DNA of 64,000 nt from Diphasiastrum complanatum. Its lineage: Eukaryota > Streptophyta > Lycopodiopsida > Lycopodiales > Lycopodiaceae. Both the position numbers and the translations under genes were made by a program. Shown here one piece after another: positions 10,638-53,000 of the stretch (position 1 is its first letter; every line of letters starts with the position of its first letter). The DNA lies in contig CM055102.1 in assembly GCA_029204225.1 (NCBI GenBank), forward strand, positions 37,194,585-37,258,584. Reading direction: 5' to 3'. A model generated the notes under the pieces. That model was given only the letters and a program-made list of their open reading frames with translations. It was not told the DNA's origin and searched no databases.

Positions 10638-11144
10638 TGTTGGAAATACACAGACTGTTGCTATCAGAATTGAAAGCTTTCACGCTCCATCAATGAATTG
10701 ATTCATTGATCAGTTTTACAACTGCTAATTAATCTTGTAATTGTAAAGTTAAGTTAGTACAAGATCTTTTCAGCTGATTTGTATATATACATGTAATTGA
10801 GCGATTGAAAAGATGATTGATGATATATGAGAGGATTTTGATACGTGAGGTCAGATAGCGGAGAATGCCTTTTTATCAGTAGTTGACTCCTCAGAGTTGG
10901 TGATCATAGAGAGAGAGAGAGATCTATTTTAGAACCTTAGCAATTGTTTTGAATCAAGTTATCAACAATAGAGGATTGCATGGTTGTCTCAAATGCCTAA
11001 TTATTTTTGCAATCTCTCTTTCACGGCAGTCTATGACTCCTACACTGATAATCTGATTCCTCACATAAAGAACTATTCATAACTCCATTCTCCAAGTAAT
11101 CTATGATCTTGCTAGTGGTTATAACAATTTATTTTTCTCCGACA
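10638..11144 (+). repeat. 5' LTR of copia D
   Basis: Starts TGTTGGAAATACACAG and ends TTTTCTCCGACA four bases before a perfect primer binding site, so both TG and CA ends are plausible. It contains a GA run at 10910-10920. The 3' partner is missing because the element is truncated near 13490. Boundaries are inferred from sequence form only. Confidence 0.6.
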
Positions 11145-11148
11145 GGAG

Positions 11149-11240
11149 TGGTATCAGAGCAACACCACAATTCCAATAGTGGTATCAGAGCAACCACAAA
11201 TCCAACAGAGCAACCACAATTCCAACAAGTGGTATCTAGG
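11149..11240 (+). promoter_or_regulatory. Primer binding site of copia D with local duplications
   Basis: TGGTATCAGAGC occurs perfectly at 11149-11160 and again at 11181-11192, each in the context AGTGGTATCAGAGCAAC. A truncated AGAGCAACCACAA copy and a decayed GTGGTATCTAGGAC copy follow up to about 11243. Spacing is about 30 bp. Only the first is at the normal distance from the LTR. Confidence 0.75.
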
Positions 11241-11303
11241 ACTTATTTTAACTCTATAGAACTGTTCTTTCTATTTGTGTTTCATCTCTGCTACACGATC
11301 ACT

Positions 11304-11537
11304 ATGGAAGGTTCAACCTCAGAGATCCGCTTGATCAATAAAGTCAACGGAGATGGCTTCCACATGTGGAAGTTCAAGATAAGGATGATCCTGATCGAAA
11401 AAGAGCTGTGGGAGTATGCAAATGGTTCAATACCCAAGCCGGTAGAACTTGAATTGCTTCTAACATGGGAAGCAAAGGATGGCAAAGCACTTGCCATTGT
11501 ATCCCTGAATGGAGAAAAAGCTTGTCCACGTCAATGA
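11304..11537 (+). pseudogene. Gag N-terminus of copia D
   Basis: An ATG at 11304 opens EGSTSEIRLINKVNGDGFHM followed by WKFKIRMILIEKELWEY, the conserved copia Gag start. It stops at 11535 after a break (SLNGEKACPRQ). Text after the stop jumps to the integrase core, so Gag is truncated. Confidence 0.75.
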
Positions 11538-11617
11538 GTACCAAATCCATGGCACTCTACTCAACCAAGCAGTAGTCCAAGAAGAAGAAAGGCTTCAAGG
11601 ACAAGAAGACAAGGGTA

Positions 11618-12508
11618 GAACAACATTCATTGTGCTTCAAAGAATTCAAGCAATATGCTGAGAATTACTCTGGTCAGAAAATCAAGGCCCTACGGTCTGA
11701 TTCAGGGGGAGAGTACCTACCAACTGAGATGAAGGACCATCTATCTTCATATGGCGTGCACCATCAGTTTACTACAAGCTACACTCCTCAGCAGAATGGA
11801 GTAGCTGAGCGCAAGAACCGCACACTATTGGAAGCTGCATGATCCATGACAGCCAATGCCCATTTACCTCAAACATTCTAGGTAGAAGCAATCTCTATGG
11901 CCTGCTATCTGCCAAACTACTCTAGCACAAAAGCAATTGATTCCAAGACACCATTTGAAGCCTACTACGGCTACAAACCAAGCTTGAAACATCTACGTTT
12001 TTTCGGATGTCTCTGCTATGCACAAATGCCATCTGATCTGAGGAAGAAGCTGGACCCAGTAAGTTGTAAGAACATCTTCATCGGCTACTCAACGTCGCAT
12101 AAAGCATATCACATTTATGATGTTGATTCAGGTCAGATCTCAGTCAGCCGTGATGTTGTCTTTCTTGAAGACAAGTATGATGATTTCAAGCAGAAGCAGC
12201 CGATACAAGAGTATCCCATAGCAGCTCCACCATCCATCGTTAGGCAACGACCTACGATTGTTCAGACAAAGGATTTTGGCCCGACAACTCCGCTTACCAT
12301 CAATGGGCCCAGTCCCACGATTGTTCAACCACAAGATACTACGATCCCAATCATTCACCAAGGAGAATCATCCACTCAAGCACCTGCAGCTCGAAGGTTT
12401 GCAAGACAACGACAGCAACCTGATCATTTTGTCTCACAGGCGTTCCTCAATCACGATGAACCCGCCACAGTTGCAAAAGCTTTGTCAATGCCCGATGCAG
12501 ACGATTGA
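11618..12508 (+). pseudogene. Integrase of copia D
   Basis: FKQYAENYSGQKIKALRSDS with GGEYLPTEM holds the second catalytic Asp, and TPQQNGVAERKNRTLLEAA (11790-11840) holds the catalytic Glu. TGA at 11840 and TAG at 11881 interrupt it. It continues as NYSSTKAIDSKTPFEAYYGY, KPSLKHLRFFGCLCYAQMP and DVDSGQISVSRDVVFLED. A Pro/Thr/Gln-rich linker (12220-12450) leads to the RT. The first Asp and the zinc-binding N-terminus are deleted. Confidence 0.85.
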
Positions 12509-13490
12509 AAGGCTACCATGGATGCTGAGTATCAGTCTCTAATGAAGAACAAGACATGGAGTCTTGTCAATCCTCCTTCTGGTAAAAAGCAATTGACTCC
12601 AAGTGGATCTTTCAGCTGAAGCTTAAGCCAGATGGATCCATATCCAAATGGAAAGCTAGACTGGTGGTTAAAGTCTTTGAACAAGTATATGGGATAGACT
12701 ACACTAAGACCTTTAGTCCAGTGGTAAAGCATCAGTCTATTCGTACTTTACTGGCTATAGCTGCTGCAGAAGATCTGGACATTCACCAGATGGAAGTCCA
12801 GACGACATTCTTACAAAAAAAAATACAAGAAGAGATATTCATCTATTAACCAGAAGGTTACATCCTTCAAGGCAAGGAGCATCTGGTATGTAAATTGCAT
12901 AAGGCCTTATATGGTCTTAAGCAAGCTCCCAGGGCCTGATATGATAGAATTAATCACTTCTTGTTGCAGCATGATTTTACCTCCTACACCGTAGATTCAA
13001 ATGTGTATCTAAGACCAAAGGGGCCAAGCTATGTTATAATAGCACTATACGTTGATGATTCCCTAATCATCAGCAATTCAAATTAGTTGTTTCAAGAAAC
13101 TAAGTCTTTACTCTCGTCAGAGTTTGAGATGACTGATTTATTTCCAATCCATTACCTACTTGGAATGGAGATTCACAAAGATCGCGCGAGTAGAAGGATC
13201 ACCATAAGCCAGCAATCCTACTTAATTAATGTACTTCGAAGATACGGCATGGAGGATTGTAAGCCCATAGACACTCCTATGGATCCAGGATGCAATCTAT
13301 CCAAAGACATGTGTCCTAGAACAAAGGCAGATCAGCAAGAAATGTGCAAGTACCCTTATCAGTCTTATATAGGTTCTCTCATGTACTCTATGATTTGCAC
13401 ACGTCCTGATCTAGCATATGTTGTAAGCACGTTGTCGCAATTCATGTCCAATCCAAGCCTACAGCACTGGAAAGCTAAAAAACTTAATCT
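12509..13490 (+). pseudogene. Reverse transcriptase of copia D
   Basis: Starts TMDAEYQSLMKNKTWSLVNP. After a short gap comes SISKWKARLVV and the block YGIDYTKTFSPVVKHQSIRT. Then IHQMEVQTTFLQKK has Val and Thr in place of the catalytic Asp-Val-Lys-Thr form. The catalytic box ALYVDDSLIISN is intact at about 13045-13080. MTDLFPIHYLLGMEIHKD, CKPIDTPMDPG and TRPDLAYVVSTLSQFMSN follow. Stops at about 12847, 12939 and 13084 kill it. At about 13480 it runs straight into gypsy sequence. Confidence 0.85.
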
Positions 13491-13494
13491 CTGA

Positions 13495-14870
13495 ACAATT
13501 GAGGCATTGGATTAGTCGTTTGAAATCTTGAAGAATGCCTTAATTTCTGCACTTATTACAAGTGCCTAATTGGACTATAGAATTTCATGTGCATACCGAT
13601 GCAACAAAATATGTTATTGGATCATCTATCTTAATTCAGCTTGGCGAAGATAATAAAGACTTTCCTATCAGATTTGCTAGTCATTAACTCAATGATGCTA
13701 AAGTCAACTACTCCACAATATAGCATGAAGCTTTGGGTATGGTATTTTCTGTTAAGAAACTCGACATTTTTTATGGCAATACACTTTGCATTTCATACTG
13801 ATCATCAGCCTTTCTTGTATTTAATGAACAAGACATGCAATAGTGGACATATGCAAGATGGTTACTTTTACTATCTAAGTTTGATTTTTGAGTTGTGGTC
13901 CAAAAGAGTAAACAACATTACCTTGTCGATCATGTCTCAAGGATACAATCAACACCAATTAATGAAAATACAAATCAACTATACCAAATGCTGCATTATT
14001 TTATGTTGAAGAAATACTTGAATGGGCAACGGATATTGTGGACTATTTGATGATGAGTTAACTCAATGACTCATTGTCCAAATCTCAGCAACAAAGATTG
14101 ATTGTAAAAGCACAACCTTATCAATTGATCGTTGGACAGTTGTATCGATGAGGTGCTGATGATATTCTTTTGAGATGTATTCTACCACACGAAGTACCTG
14201 ATTTAATCATGCTATCAAATGATGGAATGGGGACATGTCATTTTGCAACTGATGTTACTGTTCACAAGATTTTGCAATCATGATGTTGGTGGTTTCGCTT
14301 CATAAGGATACAGAAAAGTACATTCAAATTCGTGATATTTATCAACGTGCACGTTGACCAACAAAATAGAATTATGAATCATGGGATCGATTGTTAGCAC
14401 AAGTACCATTTGAAAAATGGGGACTTCATTATGTTGGTCCTATACATCCTACAGCATGAGGTACTCAAGCTAGATACATCATTGTAGCGAGAAATTACAT
14501 GACCAAATGGGTTGAAGCAAGAGTTGTTGCAGGTTGCTGATGCAAAATCGACCACCAAGTTTTTTGTATGAGAACATCATTGTTAGAATCGGTTGTCTTG
14601 TTGAGATCATGAGCGATTCTCGTACCCATTTTTTTAATGAAACAATTAAGTGCTTAGTGAAAGAATTTTTTGTGATTCATTAGTTTAGTACTCCATACTA
14701 TTCGACGGATAATGAGCAAGCAAAATCTTCTTATAAGATTCTATGCAATATTATGACAAAAACAGTTGAGACAAGCCGTACGAATTGGGAACACAAGTTA
14801 CATGTTGTATTATGGGCATTCTGAATATCTTTGGGTGGAGTTTGCAAATCTTATCAATCGTTGGGGATCC
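13495..14870 (+). mobile_element. Ty3/gypsy RNase H - integrase remnant
   Basis: RNase H: IEFHVHTDATKYVIGSSILI (about 13577-13640), then FPIRFASH-stop-LND, YSTI-stop-HEALGMVFSVKK and the tail ARWLLLLSKFDF. Integrase follows: HFATDVTVHKILQS (14235-14280), a decayed CxxCQR zinc region, WGLHYVGPIHPTA, ARYIIVARNYMTKWVEARVV, NIIVRIGCLVEIMSDS and YSTDNEQAKSSYKI. Many stops and shifts are present. RT and protease are absent, and no LTR is seen. The order RNase H then integrase is diagnostic of Ty3/gypsy and the opposite of the copia pieces around it. Confidence 0.85.
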
Positions 14871-15203
14871 CCTCCCCCACTAGCAGTCGACACCATCCTA
14901 CTAGATGATTCGCAGCTTAGGGACTGCTCCCCTCTAACTTTCTGACATGAACAGGTTTTTGATGGGTCCAAGTCCCCTCTCTTGGCTCCTGCCTACTTAC
15001 AACTTGCTATGTAATGTTTGAATGTTATTTAGTACACTTGGATTGCCTCCATGCGTGGTGTGCACATACTCCTCATAGTTAATTCTATATAGTGTACCCT
15101 CATGGTTGCCATTTACCTTTTGTATTTGTACATTTGTGAAAATATACTAATATCCTAAAGTTTTACAAAAAAAAAGGGCCGAAAACAAAGTATTGCAACA
15201 TGT

Positions 15204-15205
<2 letters not shown>
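14871..15205 (+). other. Unassigned, with A-tract tail
   Basis: Starts GGGGATCCCCTCCCCC and ends with a run of nine A (about 15166-15176) after TATACTAATATCCTAAAGTTTTAC. An A-tail after AT-rich text could be the 3' end of a LINE or SINE copy or a processed transcript. No coding sequence seen. Confidence 0.3.

Positions 15206-15264
<59 letters not shown>
15206..15264. repeat. (CT)n microsatellite
   Basis: About 59 bp of pure CT dinucleotide repeat, 550 bp upstream of the ALDH start codon. Confidence 0.97.
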
Positions 15265-15266
<2 letters not shown>

Positions 15267-15814
15267 CTAGCTCCCCACCCCCCACTTGCATGTGAAGGTA
15301 GGTACTAGTTATTATAATATGCATAATCATTCTACAAAATGAAGAAGTATTTTATGCCCATTGTCTCACATGCAAGAATGGTCATTGGTGAGCATGGTTA
15401 AGAACCAAAATTCAATGCTTTTAAGCACTTCCTTTACCTTCATCTTTAAAACAAAAGGTCCTTGCCAAGCTTTGAGCCTTGAGGCTCTTCCTTCGAACTT
15501 TAACTTTTCAAGAGATTCATTGACCTAGTGAACAGAGTTTAGAAATTAGTTATATTGGTGTCGTGTGAGCTTTGATTTAAAGCCAAGCATATGCCCAAGT
15601 TTGACGCCAAACAATAATCATAATAATAATAATGTCCGATTTAGACTTGTCGCAGTAGATTTTTTCTTTGTGCATGATGTATGGCCGCCCTCTGTCTTGT
15701 ACTAGTTACGCTCGATCGATCGTCGAGACGAGAGAGAGAGACAAACACACATAGAAGAAAGAACACACACGACATCTCGTTGATAGGCAGAAGAGTGTAG
15801 ATTGATCGTTTACG
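15265..15814 (+). promoter_or_regulatory. Upstream region and 5' UTR of the ALDH gene
   Basis: No other gene lies here. An AT-rich TATAATATG sequence occurs near 15314 and (ATA)n near 15624, but neither sits at a convincing TATA position. The last 90 bases before the ATG are purine-rich with GAGAGAGAGAC and ACACAC runs (15727-15770), typical of plant 5' UTRs. The transcription start cannot be fixed by eye. Confidence 0.4.
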
Positions 15815-45812
<29,998 letters not shown>

Positions 45813-45943
45813 GGTGATTGATAATACAAGTAAAAGTTTGGAATCCATCAATAAGGATTAAGGTTGTTAGAAGGAGCCTAATTGCAAGAGAAATAACATA
45901 TCACTCACTTCTCCTAAGGTTCACGGAATTGATCACGACTTCC

Positions 45944-45949
45944 AATAAA
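45944..45949 (+). terminator. Candidate poly(A) signal of ALDH
   Basis: AATAAA, 132 bases after the stop codon, in a context free of other genes. Plant poly(A) signals are loose, so the actual site may differ; the TTTGTAC repeats at 46026-46047 could be upstream elements of a second site. Confidence 0.5.
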
Positions 45950-46136
45950 GAAAGGCAAGTTTGACACGGAGTCTAAGACACTTTGGGCACTTTGAATGTA
46001 CATCTTTTTGCCTGGCCTTTATACTTTGTACATGCATTCCTTTGTACTCCATGGGTTCCCATTTGTTATTCATGAAAGGAGGAAGTTTCTTCTCTTTTGT
46101 ATAGATATCAATTAGCTTTCTTCTTGGAATAGTCGA

Positions 46137-46890
46137 CTAAGGAACTGGAAAGTTCAATGCGTCAGGAAAATTTGATAGGTCGGCTACAGGGGGACTGCCC
46201 TTTCCTTTGAGATCTTGAAACTGATCTTCGATGAAGATGACATCCCGGCTAGTGAATATCATCGACTTAATAGGATCGAACAACTTGTAGGCTTGATTTG
46301 AAGTAGTGTAGCTGATGAAAACACACTTAATACTTTGGAAGTTGAGCTTCTTCCTGAGATCACGAGGTATCTGCGCAAATGCAATACATCCAAAAACTTG
46401 TAAGTTTGATAAAGAAGGTTTGGTACCTATCAAACTTTGAATGGTTTTTTTGTCTAAGAGGCCTTTAGTAGGACATCTTTTCTGAATATAGATTGCTGTT
46501 GAAACAGCTTCAGCCCAGAAGCACTTTGGAAGTGTCGCATGTGATAACATGCACTTTGCCGATTCAACTAAGGTTCTGTTCTTTATCTCAGCAAGACCAT
46601 TTGACTGAGGCGAATAGGAGATAATGTATTGTTGCTCAATGCCATTTTCAAGGCAATACTCCTTGAATTCGGTGGAGATGTATTCTCCCCCGTTATCTGA
46701 CATCAGTGCTTTGATTCGTTTGCCAGTTTGATTCTTAACATGCTCTTTGAATTGTCTGAATTTGATGAAAGCCTATGATTTCTGTTTAATGAAATAAACA
46801 GTTGTTCTTCTAAAGAATTCATCAATAAAATTAATGAAATACTTTGCATCTAGCAATGAAGGAGTTTGCATATGTCCACAAATATCTGTA
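46137..46890 (-). pseudogene. Integrase of copia F
   Basis: From about 46740: GKRIKALMSDNGGEYISTEF (second Asp), SYSPQSNGLAEIKNRTLVES (the Glu is present but the usual 'AERKNR' is 'AEIKNR'), FWAEAVSTAIYIQKRCPTKG, LRKKLNFQSIKCVFISYTTS and MIFTSRDVIFIEDQ. It is open for 188 codons from 46703 to the stop at 46137, the best-preserved integrase piece in the left two thirds of the window. The first catalytic Asp region (46890-46740) is broken, so it is not functional. Confidence 0.85.
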
Positions 46891-46900
46891 TGAACAACAT

Positions 46901-47735
46901 TTAATAGATCTTTTGCTGCATGCCTATGGTTTGATCTAAAAGGAATCCTAGTCTACTTTCCAAAGATGCAGCTATGACAGACAGGGAGTCGACCTTACCA
47001 GAAGGATAGTCGAGATCAAGAACTATGGATTGTCTGGACATGTTCAAAATAGATGCATAATTCAAGTGTCCTAAGCGATGATGCCGTAGTAATGCTTTAT
47101 TGACTAGAACAGAGGTTTTCAAGACTTGACTAGACTCAGAATAACAATGTGCCACTCTATATAAGTAACCATGCTTCTTGCCGAGTGCAAGGATCTTATT
47201 ACTCCTATCAATAATTTTGCATTGATCAGATTCAAATTCTATTTTATGACCTAAATCTGTAATTCTACTCACTGATAACAGATTTGTAGAGAATTTAGGA
47301 ACATATAAGACCTTTGATAGTAGTTTGAATTGATCATGTTGGAATCACAATCTTACAGTACCTTTACCTTCAATAGTGTGAGTACTATTGTCACCAAGAT
47401 GAACAAATTTCTTCGTGATGTAAGGCATGTAGGAGTTGAAAATCACGTTGATTGGTCATATATTGAGTTGCTCCAGAATCCAAAAACCATAAATCATCCA
47501 AAAATGCGCTTTGATCTTCGACCATGAATGCGCCTTCATCCACTTCATCCTGAGGAGATGATGAAACTGTATTTGCTTGTTGATCAGGTTGTTTGGCTGC
47601 ATTCTTCGCTTGGAGAATTCAACAATCCTTGATCTCATGGTTATTGCGTTTGCAATACCTGCAAAACATCTTCTTCTTTGATTGTGGATCTGATGATTGT
47701 GCTTGACTTTGAGTCTATTTCTGATTTGTTGCAAC
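46901..47735 (-). pseudogene. Gag tail, protease and pre-integrase of copia F
   Basis: LSVSRITDLGHKIEFESDQC (about 47220-47285), then NKALLRHHRLGHLNYASILN with the HRLGH box (47050-47110). Upstream, in several frames, come a CRYCKRNNHEIKD knuckle-like text (about 47610-47665) and FLDDLWFLDSGAT-like protease decay (about 47455-47500). Frames break repeatedly. Confidence 0.7.
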
Positions 47736-48019
47736 CTTCTTGGAGCTTTTCTGCTTCTGTCGCTTAGAGCCTTTCAATTGACATATAGAGCCTGAGAGGA
47801 GGAAGTAGACAAAGTGTCTTGAATTTTTCTATTATCTTCTTGCAGCAACATAGTGATAACTCTAGTAAGAGCTAAATCTGAGTGTGCCGATATGATCATC
47901 ACTCAGTTCTCATCCAACTCACTTCTCTCCTTCCATTCTTTTATAACACACCTCTTGCACTACTAGCACCATCAGCTAATGAATAGCCAGGAATGATTTT
48001 CAAACCTCATGTTTAGACT
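47736..48019 (-). other. Gag decay of copia F, unclear
   Basis: Minus-strand text is lysine- and leucine-rich but no convincing Gag block was found. No other feature seen. Confidence 0.3.
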
Positions 48020-48290
48020 GTTAATTTGAATGCAGTTATGCCAAAACTTGAGATTTTTGAACCACCCTATGAACCCTCCTATCATGTCAATGAAACACTT
48101 GTGTATTACATAGATGAATATGAGGGTGCTTTGGTGGTAGTTTACACCAATCAAGTTCAAGGACTGATAAGGACCCCTACCAAATGCTATGGGTGTGGAG
48201 GCAATCATCATATTGCCAACTTTTGGGCTGATAGGTTGTCACAGAAGATGATTGGAATCTCGAGAAAATCTAGCAAGTGAAGATTTTTTA
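48020..48290 (+). pseudogene. Chimeric fragment: gag-like zinc knuckle joined to antisense copia RNase H
   Basis: The plus-strand frame has TPTKCYGCGGNHHIANFWAD (48175-48230), a knuckle with the last Cys replaced by Trp. Directly after it (48225-48290) the DNA matches, in antisense, the RNase H region around 59180-59240 of family E (TTGTCACA(G/A)AAGATGATT...ATC(T/C)AGCAAGTGAAGAT). Two retroelement scraps of opposite sense appear fused. The preceding Glu/Pro/Tyr-rich text (KLEIFEPPYEPSYHV) has no identified origin. Confidence 0.5.
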
Positions 48291-49664
<1,374 letters not shown>

Positions 49665-50012
49665 GCCATGTGATAGCAAGAGGAGAAGAGGTCAACTGGT
49701 AACCTAGGCCAAAGTTGTCGACGGAATAATCACTACCTCAATATATAGAGAGTAAGATCCTATTCATGATCCCATGCAATCTCCATGCAGGTCAACTATA
49801 GATAGGTCACAGTTCTTCATACATATCTATCACATATACATGCACTACTCCATATGTCGCAATTAGAGTGTCTGGGTCCTCTCTAGATCATTAGTCACAA
49901 ACAGGCCTCGAAGTGGAATAAGATCTAGGCATGACCAATAATCTCGAATACTAGATGGCCAGTCTACCGTATTAGGACTATTTCATGTCCTTAGCGGAAT
50001 ATGGCCGTAACA
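49665..50012 (-). repeat. Left (3') LTR of LARD, truncated
   Basis: GCCATGTGATAGCAAGAGGAG through ACCGTATTAGGACTATT and ATGGCCGTAACA matches 55145-55505. Text before 49665 does not match 55014-55144. Confidence 0.8.
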
Positions 50013-50025
50013 TTCTTCCTCCCTT
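50013..50025 (-). promoter_or_regulatory. Polypurine tract of LARD
   Basis: AAGGGAGGAAGAA on the minus strand, directly adjoining the LTR end ...GTAACA. Confidence 0.65.
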
Positions 50026-53000
50026 AAACAAGTTCTGTCCTCAGAAGGAGAAACTAAGGAAGATCCAGATTTGTATGCTTTTAACTCTTTCCCATGAATC
50101 ATTATCCCCAATCTGACCATCCAACCTAATCAAGCATTTAGAGATAGAATGATTTTTTCAATTGTTTATCTCTGGTTCAAAGTATCTTCAATTTCCAAAG
50201 GTAAATTGAGCGTTAAGTCCTCCAAATAGATAAAAATTTCAATACATCAAACTATCATCATAAAAAAAAAAAAGTTTATATGATACATTGGATGAGCAGT
50301 TGACCAATCTTGAATTTCACATTTAGCCTGAAAATCAATCCTTAGTCTGACTTCAATATCAAATAAGTACTTAGAGATGGAGTAATTCTCGAATTGTTTA
50401 TCTTTGCACTGAAGTACTATATCGACCTTTAGAAGTACACTAAGAGATAAATCTTCCTATTGGGTCTGACTCTCTCCAATCAAATAACGTCACCTTCATG
50501 TAACCTCAATTCACATGAATCTCTAGGTGAAATGTCATCTACATTGGAAATTAATGTTTAAAAGTTAAAAATCCAACCAATTATAGTCCTAGACTATTCA
50601 CAATCACTTGTAGACCTGTCATAAATGCTTTTTGGTACCAATACCCTTAGATTTTCTCAATAAAAACTAAGGAACAACAATTCATTCTACCAAAATCTCT
50701 TAGGAGATCAATCAAGATAAAAATGACTTTAACTCAGTCTTGAGTACTCCAGATACTCTCTTGAGTTAAGTGCTCTTATTTCTAGCATCATATGCAAGAA
50801 AATAGCAACCTTCAATCTTGTTAAACTTAACTATCTCCTAATTAACCGGAGATTCAGGTTGAAAACAGTACACAAGCATTCCTTGACTACAATCTGTTAG
50901 GTAAGCAAATTCCTCATAAGAAAACAAAGTACTTAATGAAATTGCCTGTGAGATCCACACAATCTCAAGTTTGTGCAAGAGTAAACAAATTTAGAGTTCA
51001 AATAACCGATCCAAACCTTGACTCTCCCAATTGATCAAGAATTTCTTATTATCTTAAGAATTCTCACATTTTCTTATAATCTTCTAATGATCTTTAGGTA
51101 TAAGTTTATGATTTGTCAATCATAAACATTCAAAATCTTATGATTCGTCCTTACAACATAAAATTTATATAATCACCTAGAACAAAATCTAGAGATTACA
51201 AAGTTCTATTGAATTCTAAAAATTCAGTTTACCATTCTTGGAACCATTAGGGTCCAGTATTCCATTGAGCTCTTAGGGATACTATCACTAATGAATCAAG
51301 TCTAATTCTCAACTGAGAAATACTCACCCAAGAATTCCGTATACCCTATACACACAATTTTCAGATGAATTTAAATGACTCATAAATCATGTGTTTTACA
51401 AGCAATACACACAAAACAAACAGTTTCTGGTGAATTCTCTTCACACTGTCCGTTTTACCAATTAACTTCCACAGGAGTAAATCAACTACTCAAGTTAATT
51501 GCGCATGATTTAGAAATCTTAAATGTCTAGGTGAAGCTCGTGATTGTACTAGTACAACACCACATTTAGATCCTTACCCAAATCTCTCTTAAGTTAACCT
51601 ATAGATATATCAAAATAAATCTGTTAACTCTACAAGTATCTATTTCAATAATACTTGATCATATGTCTATGTTCACTGACTAGGTTAAGTGCACCAGATA
51701 ACCTTAGTAACCAGGAATACATAGTAGATCCAAACAAGATTAATCGTGCACATATGAAAATAATCTCACTATGACCCAGTACATAAACACATATATCATT
51801 TTCTGGCAGATTTTTCTAAAATCCGCATATGTTACCCACATATATCACTAAGAATTTTGTAACTTAGCTACAAAAGATTCTATTTCTCTTAAGTAAATAA
51901 CATATCTGGCAAATCTCTGAAGTGAATAATTCCACATCACAAGTTTTCCAACCATCAACTTTTACCAACAAAATTCCTTCAACCAACCTACTACAGATCT
52001 TAGTGTACAAACCAAGATTAGGCTGACTTATACAGACATCTTTGGACATAAGGTTAAGATTGAAACTTTATTCCATCTGATTCAATCAACGAAATCTTAA
52101 ATTAACCTTTACCATCATTATCCATAATCATGAATATCTAACAACTCAAAACCCCCAAAACTCCTCTAGTTCCAAATTATTCAAAACAAGCACCAGAGAT
52201 TTCCTCTATTCCCACTAGATAGTTCCACCAATGCACACATACTGGATGCTACAAAAGAAATCTATGCAACTGGTTGATTCCATGAAAGTCTTATTCCTAT
52301 CATTTTCTTCTCTCTCGTTTAAAAGAAATTTCATAATTTCGACACACTGGACTTTTTCCCCAAAATCATAAAATATCTTATTCTGAGTGAGAAACATTAG
52401 AGATTAAACATTTGGGCTCAAGAAGTCTAAATTCCATTTAATTAGTTGAAAACATCAATTGATTCTGAGCTATATTCGCCAAATTGAAATGGAAGCATAA
52501 ATTCATATAAACAGTCCTTCAAAACCTAGTTCTACACTGGACAGAATTACAGTGAATCTCAATCCAATTGTCTCATATTTAAAAAATTTCTACAAAGTAG
52601 AGGTTTAAATTAAAAGAGAAATAGCTTTTAAGGGTTTTCGATTGGAATTTATGAGATGCCACTGAGAGATCCGGATCTATATCTCATAAGCTACTCATTC
52701 AAATTACATAACACAATCACATTTACCTAGTCAGATGTCTCATTTTCTTCCTCATTTAGATTTTTCGGTCATCTGAAAAATTTTATTAGCAAAGGCACCG
52801 AAAACTCCTTTGACACAAGTAAATGCTAGGTTGCTACCTTTTTGACTTCCTTAGCTTAAGTATTACTTCGTTCAAAGTTGTCTGAACCTAATGGAAAATC
52901 CATAAAATTTGGATCCGAGTACTCTTTTAAGATATTCAATACACTTGTTTATTTTTATCGAATATAGAGGTACCTCCAAATATTATGACCTTTATTCCAT

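Larger units (their letters stand above)
10638..13490 (+). mobile_element. Ty1/copia element D, internally deleted and 3'-truncated
   Basis: Order on the plus strand: LTR, primer binding site, gag N-terminus (11304-11537), integrase (about 11618-12508), RT (about 12510-13480). The gag C-terminus, zinc knuckle, protease and integrase N-terminus are deleted at about 11540-11615. RNase H and the 3' LTR are missing: the text ends after 'SNPSLQHWKA' and changes to Ty3/gypsy sequence. Integrase and RT text are close to those of copia C, so the two are related families. Confidence 0.85.
46137..47735 (-). mobile_element. Copia element F remnant, convergent with ALDH
   Basis: Minus strand, right to left: zinc-knuckle and protease decay (about 47735-47270), pre-integrase (47272-46901) and integrase (46900-46137). 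RT and RNase H are missing, the left edge lying about 190 bases past the ALDH poly(A) signal. No LTR could be assigned on either side. Integrase text is close to copia C and D. Confidence 0.8.
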
